A DNA stretch of 64,000 bases. Source: Novosphingobium sp. (GTDB lineage Bacteria > Pseudomonadota > Alphaproteobacteria > Sphingomonadales > Sphingomonadaceae). The notes below the pieces were generated by a model that ran no database searches, was not told where the DNA came from, and worked only from the letters and a program-made list of their open reading frames with translations. Within the stretch, counting starts at the first letter, position 1. Each line of letters opens with the position of its first letter. The stretch covers positions 1 to 64,000 of the forward strand of contig NZ_JAUYNB010000004.1 in NCBI RefSeq assembly GCF_030699305.1. Reading direction: 5' to 3'. The position numbers and the translations under genes were made by a program. Positions 61,659 to 64,000 of the stretch are shown piece by piece.

Positions 61659-62557
61659 GGCGCTTCCGGTGCCGCAAGTGTGCCCGCGAAGCAAGCCGGA
61701 TGGTGGAAATCGGCCTTCCCGTCAGGGTGCTGCATCGCCCAATACGATTTGTGCCCGCCCGCCTCCTCGATCACCGCCGTCAGCGCGACGTCCCACGGCG
61801 GCGGCGTCAGCGCGGCCAAGGGAATCGCCGCATCAAAGATCGCGCTGTTGCGCCCGCGCCGCAGCGTGCAATCGGGATCGCGCGGCATGGGGCGCGCCGC
61901 CATGCCCGCGCGGTAACCGGTAAAGTCATACGCAGCCCAGCGTTCCGAGGGGGACAGGTTGAACTCGGCATAGCCTTCGCTGCCCGGCGGACGCACGAAC
62001 AGCTCGAAACAAGTGGTCTGCCACAGTCCGTCCGCCCGCCCCTTGCCGGCAAACGGCGGGACGACGAGATCGGCGGTGCCCTCCAGCGACCAGCGCAGTT
62101 GCAGCCAGTGGGGTTCGCTGCACTTGATCCGCGCCCTGATCGCTGTGACCTGCGCAGGTGGGTGATCGGGGTGAGGCTGCAAAGTGAAAGGCAGTCCTTC
62201 GACAAGCTCAGGACGGGCGGTGTTAGTTTGAACCATTGCTTCCCCACTCCCCGTCCGTGCTGAGCTTGTCGAAGCACCGCCTTGTTTCCTGGCCAGCGCC
62301 GATATCCGCGCCCAATCCCCACGGATCAAGGCCAGTTTCTTGGCCCGTGACCAGCCCTTCAGTTTCCGCTCGGCTTCCTTGGCTTCGTCGCGGGTGCGGA
62401 ACTCGTCGGACCACACCATTTCCACCGGCAGATGGTCAGCCGTAAATCCCGCAATCAGGCCAGAGCGGTGATCGCCGATCCGCCGGTCCAGATCGTCGGT
62501 ATGGCCCACATAAAGGTAACCGCCCCGGCAATGCAGCATATAGGTCCAGAACGGCAT
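61655..62557 (-). CDS. GIY-YIG/DOMON-like fusion with REP-derived linker
   Basis: The 300-residue frame joins two normally separate proteins. Residues about 1-90 are a small GIY-YIG nuclease-like domain (YMLHCRGGYLYVGHTDDLDR). Residues about 125-300 match the DOMON-like proteins that sit beside DUF1343 genes in sphingomonads (DGLWQTTCFELFVRPPGSEG, KADFHHPACF). Residues about 94-122 (STSSARTG...ARPELVEGLPF) are the translation of a REP palindrome at 62192-62278. The ATG at residue 108 could instead start the DOMON-like protein alone. The stop overlaps the DUF1343 start. Confidence 0.8.
   Translation of the reverse strand: MPFWTYMLHCRGGYLYVGHTDDLDRRIGDHRSGLIAGFTADHLPVEMVWSDEFRTRDEAKEAERKLKGWSRAKKLALIRGDWARISALARKQGGASTSSARTGSGEAMVQTNTARPELVEGLPFTLQPHPDHPPAQVTAIRARIKCSEPHWLQLRWSLEGTADLVVPPFAGKGRADGLWQTTCFELFVRPPGSEGYAEFNLSPSERWAAYDFTGYRAGMAARPMPRDPDCTLRRGRNSAIFDAAIPLAALTPPPWDVALTAVIEEAGGHKSYWAMQHPDGKADFHHPACFAGTLAAPEAP
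62192..62278. repeat. REP-like pair inside a coding frame
   Basis: CTTCGACAAGCTCAG (62197-62211) precedes CTGAGCTTGTCGAAG (62260-62274), the reverse arm order of the copies at 45951 and 49491. On the minus strand it is read in frame as the linker of the fusion protein. Confidence 0.85.
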
Positions 62558-62646
62558 ACCGCACGGCTAAGACAGAACGCCGGCCGCGACAAGCGCGGGA
62601 CGGATGACTTTGTTTGCCGCGCAATTGGTGCTAGGCGCGCGGCGCC

Positions 62647-63867
62647 ATGACCTACAACTCAACCCTGCTCCGCCTGCTTGCTGAACGCGGCTACATTCAT
62701 CAGCTGACCGATGCCGCAGGGCTGGATGCCCTCGCGGCGAAGCAGGTCGTGCCGGGGTATATCGGGTTCGACGCGACCGCGCCATCGCTGCACATCGGCA
62801 GTCTGGTCCAGATCATGATGCTGCGCCGCCTGCAACAGACCGGGCACAAGCCGGTGGTGGTGATGGGCGGCGGGACCACGCGGATCGGCGATCCGACGGG
62901 GCGCGACGAAAGCCGCAAGATGCTGACCGACGAAGCGATCGAGGCCAACATCGCCTCGATCCGCACGATCTTTGCCAAGCTGCTGAAGTTCGGCGACGGG
63001 CCGACCGACGCCGTCATGGTCAACAACCACGACTGGCTGGGCAAGCTGGGCTATATCGAACTGCTGCAGGAAGTCGGCACGCACTTCACCGTCAACCGGA
63101 TGCTGACGTTCGATTCGGTCAAGCTGCGGCTGGAACGCGAACAGCCGATGACCTTCCTCGAATTCAACTACATGATCCTGCAAGGGTATGATTTCCGCCA
63201 TCTGTCCAGGACGATGGGCGTGCGGCTGCAAATGGGCGGATCGGACCAGTGGGGCAATATCGTCAACGGCATGGAACTGGGTCGCCGGATGGACGGCGCC
63301 GACCTGTTCGGGCTGACCACGCCGCTGCTGACCACGGCTGACGGCGGCAAGATGGGCAAGACGGCGGCGGGCGCGGTCTGGCTCAACGAGGAGCAGCTCC
63401 CCGCCTATGACTTCTGGCAATACTGGCGCAACGTCGATGACCGCGATGTGGGCAAGTTTCTGCGCCTGTTCACCGATCTGCCGCTGGATGAAATCGCTCG
63501 GCTGGAAAGCCTGCAGGGCAGCGAGATCAACGCGGCCAAGATCGTGCTGGCCAACGAAGTCACCAGCCTGTGCCGCAGCCCCGAAGCGGCCGTGGCTGCG
63601 GAATCGACCGCCTCCTCGACATTCGCAGGCGGCGGCGTGGGCCAGGAACTGCCGGTGCTGGCGCTGCCGGCCGAGGGCATCGGCCTGATCGACGCGCTGG
63701 TCGGGATCGGCTTTGCCGCGAGCCGGGGCGAGGCCAAGCGCCTGATCGCGGGCGGCGGCGCGCGGGTGGACGGCGAGGCGGTCAGCGATGAGGCGCTGCA
63801 CATTCCCGGCGGCGCGGAAGTGCGGATCTCGTCCGGCAAGAAAAAGCACGGCGTGCTGCGGCCCTGA
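62647..63867 (+). CDS. tyrS: Tyrosyl-tRNA synthetase
   Basis: The 406-residue class I synthetase has the HIGH-type motif in [15 protein letters not shown] and KMSKS as [12 protein letters not shown]-terminal S4 RNA-binding domain follows ([20 protein letters not shown]). It charges tRNA-Tyr. Size and domain order are those of the bacterial TyrRS. No T-box-like leader is visible; the gap to the DOMON-like gene is 89 bases. Confidence 0.97.
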   Translation: MTYNSTLLRLLAERGYIHQLTDAAGLDALAAKQVVPGYIGFDATAPSLHIGSLVQIMMLRRLQQTGHKPVVVMGGGTTRIGDPTGRDESRKMLTDEAIEANIASIRTIFAKLLKFGDGPTDAVMVNNHDWLGKLGYIELLQEVGTHFTVNRMLTFDSVKLRLEREQPMTFLEFNYMILQGYDFRHLSRTMGVRLQMGGSDQWGNIVNGMELGRRMDGADLFGLTTPLLTTADGGKMGKTAAGAVWLNEEQLPAYDFWQYWRNVDDRDVGKFLRLFTDLPLDEIARLESLQGSEINAAKIVLANEVTSLCRSPEAAVAAESTASSTFAGGGVGQELPVLALPAEGIGLIDALVGIGFAASRGEAKRLIAGGGARVDGEAVSDEALHIPGGAEVRISSGKKKHGVLRP

Positions 63868-63990
63868 ACGGCCAGCCCCGCGCCTGACGTAACTTTGGTA
63901 AACGGAACGTTCCCCATCGCTTTACGCTTTGTTGTGCTTTCCCCGGCAAAAGGGCGCTTGCTGTAAACCACGCAAGGAGGCCCTGCGGGC

Positions 63991-64000
63991 ATGGGAGCCG
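63991..64000 (+). CDS. Start of a downstream gene (partial)
   Basis: An ATG at 63991 follows AAGGAGG (63974-63980) by 10 bases, and the window ends three codons later. Nothing can be said of the product. Confidence 0.4.

Noticed and set aside
1..64000. CRISPR array
   Set aside because: No series of regularly spaced repeats was seen. The repeated words found are REP-type inverted pairs or a single tandem duplication.

Overview
This 64 kb, GC-rich window reads as a chromosomal segment of an alphaproteobacterium, most likely a sphingomonad (Sphingomonadales). The basis is the gene content and order: metG-tatD-metallohydrolase next to holB-tmk-dacA, hrcA-grpE next to rph-rdgB-hemW, gshB-yraN-rsmI divergent from an LpoA-like lipoprotein, a LigF-like glutathione S-transferase, and a DOMON-like protein paired with a DUF1343 protein. 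The placement is inference from family knowledge; no database was searched.

Layout. 1-134: outer end of an insertion sequence, with a probable transposase start running off the left edge. 210-8245 (minus): envelope and information-processing genes packed with start/stop overlaps (lytic transglycosylase, RlpA-like protein, DacA-type carboxypeptidase, tmk, holB, metG, tatD, metallo-hydrolase, tiny membrane protein). 8331-8420: tRNA-Ser(UGA), followed by two unknown minus-strand genes (8575-9715) and two small plus-strand genes (9851-10397). 10459-20394 (minus): five exported proteins built from DUF11-like beta-sandwich domains, including a 1683-residue protein with a probable outer-membrane barrel. 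20826-23536: E3 and E2 of pyruvate dehydrogenase. 23668-36226: a stress protein, RNase R, an M28 peptidase, an archaeal/eukaryotic-type ProRS, PhaR, Alr, an MHS transporter, a NifU-like protein, CvpA and RadA. 36352-39369: a patatin-like hydrolase and a b561-type cytochrome with an FNR-like box. 39392-46021: dnaK-dnaJ and hrcA-grpE around a copper-chaperone/HExxH pair. 46053-49449: rph-rdgB-hemW-xerC operon. 49625-53702: DedA, gshB, yraN, rsmI and the LpoA-like gene. 53782-63867: parE, a MoxR/VWA pair split by the LigF-like gene, an MFS carrier, the DUF1343/DOMON pair and tyrS.

The most interesting region is the DUF11 cluster. All four smaller secreted proteins stop at what looks like the penultimate strand of their last DUF11 domain. 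Three cluster members, including the barrel protein, instead begin the mature chain with an orphan strand resembling the missing final one. This is the layout expected of subunits that polymerise by strand complementation with an outer-membrane anchor. It is an inference from the sequences and is testable.

Other points of note are a GIY-YIG/DOMON-like fusion whose linker is a translated REP palindrome, a probable CTG start codon in a CTGA overlap, and several enzymes lacking residues usually conserved in their families. No CRISPR array, rRNA, prophage or complete insertion sequence was seen. No stretch longer than about 235 bases lacks a gene.
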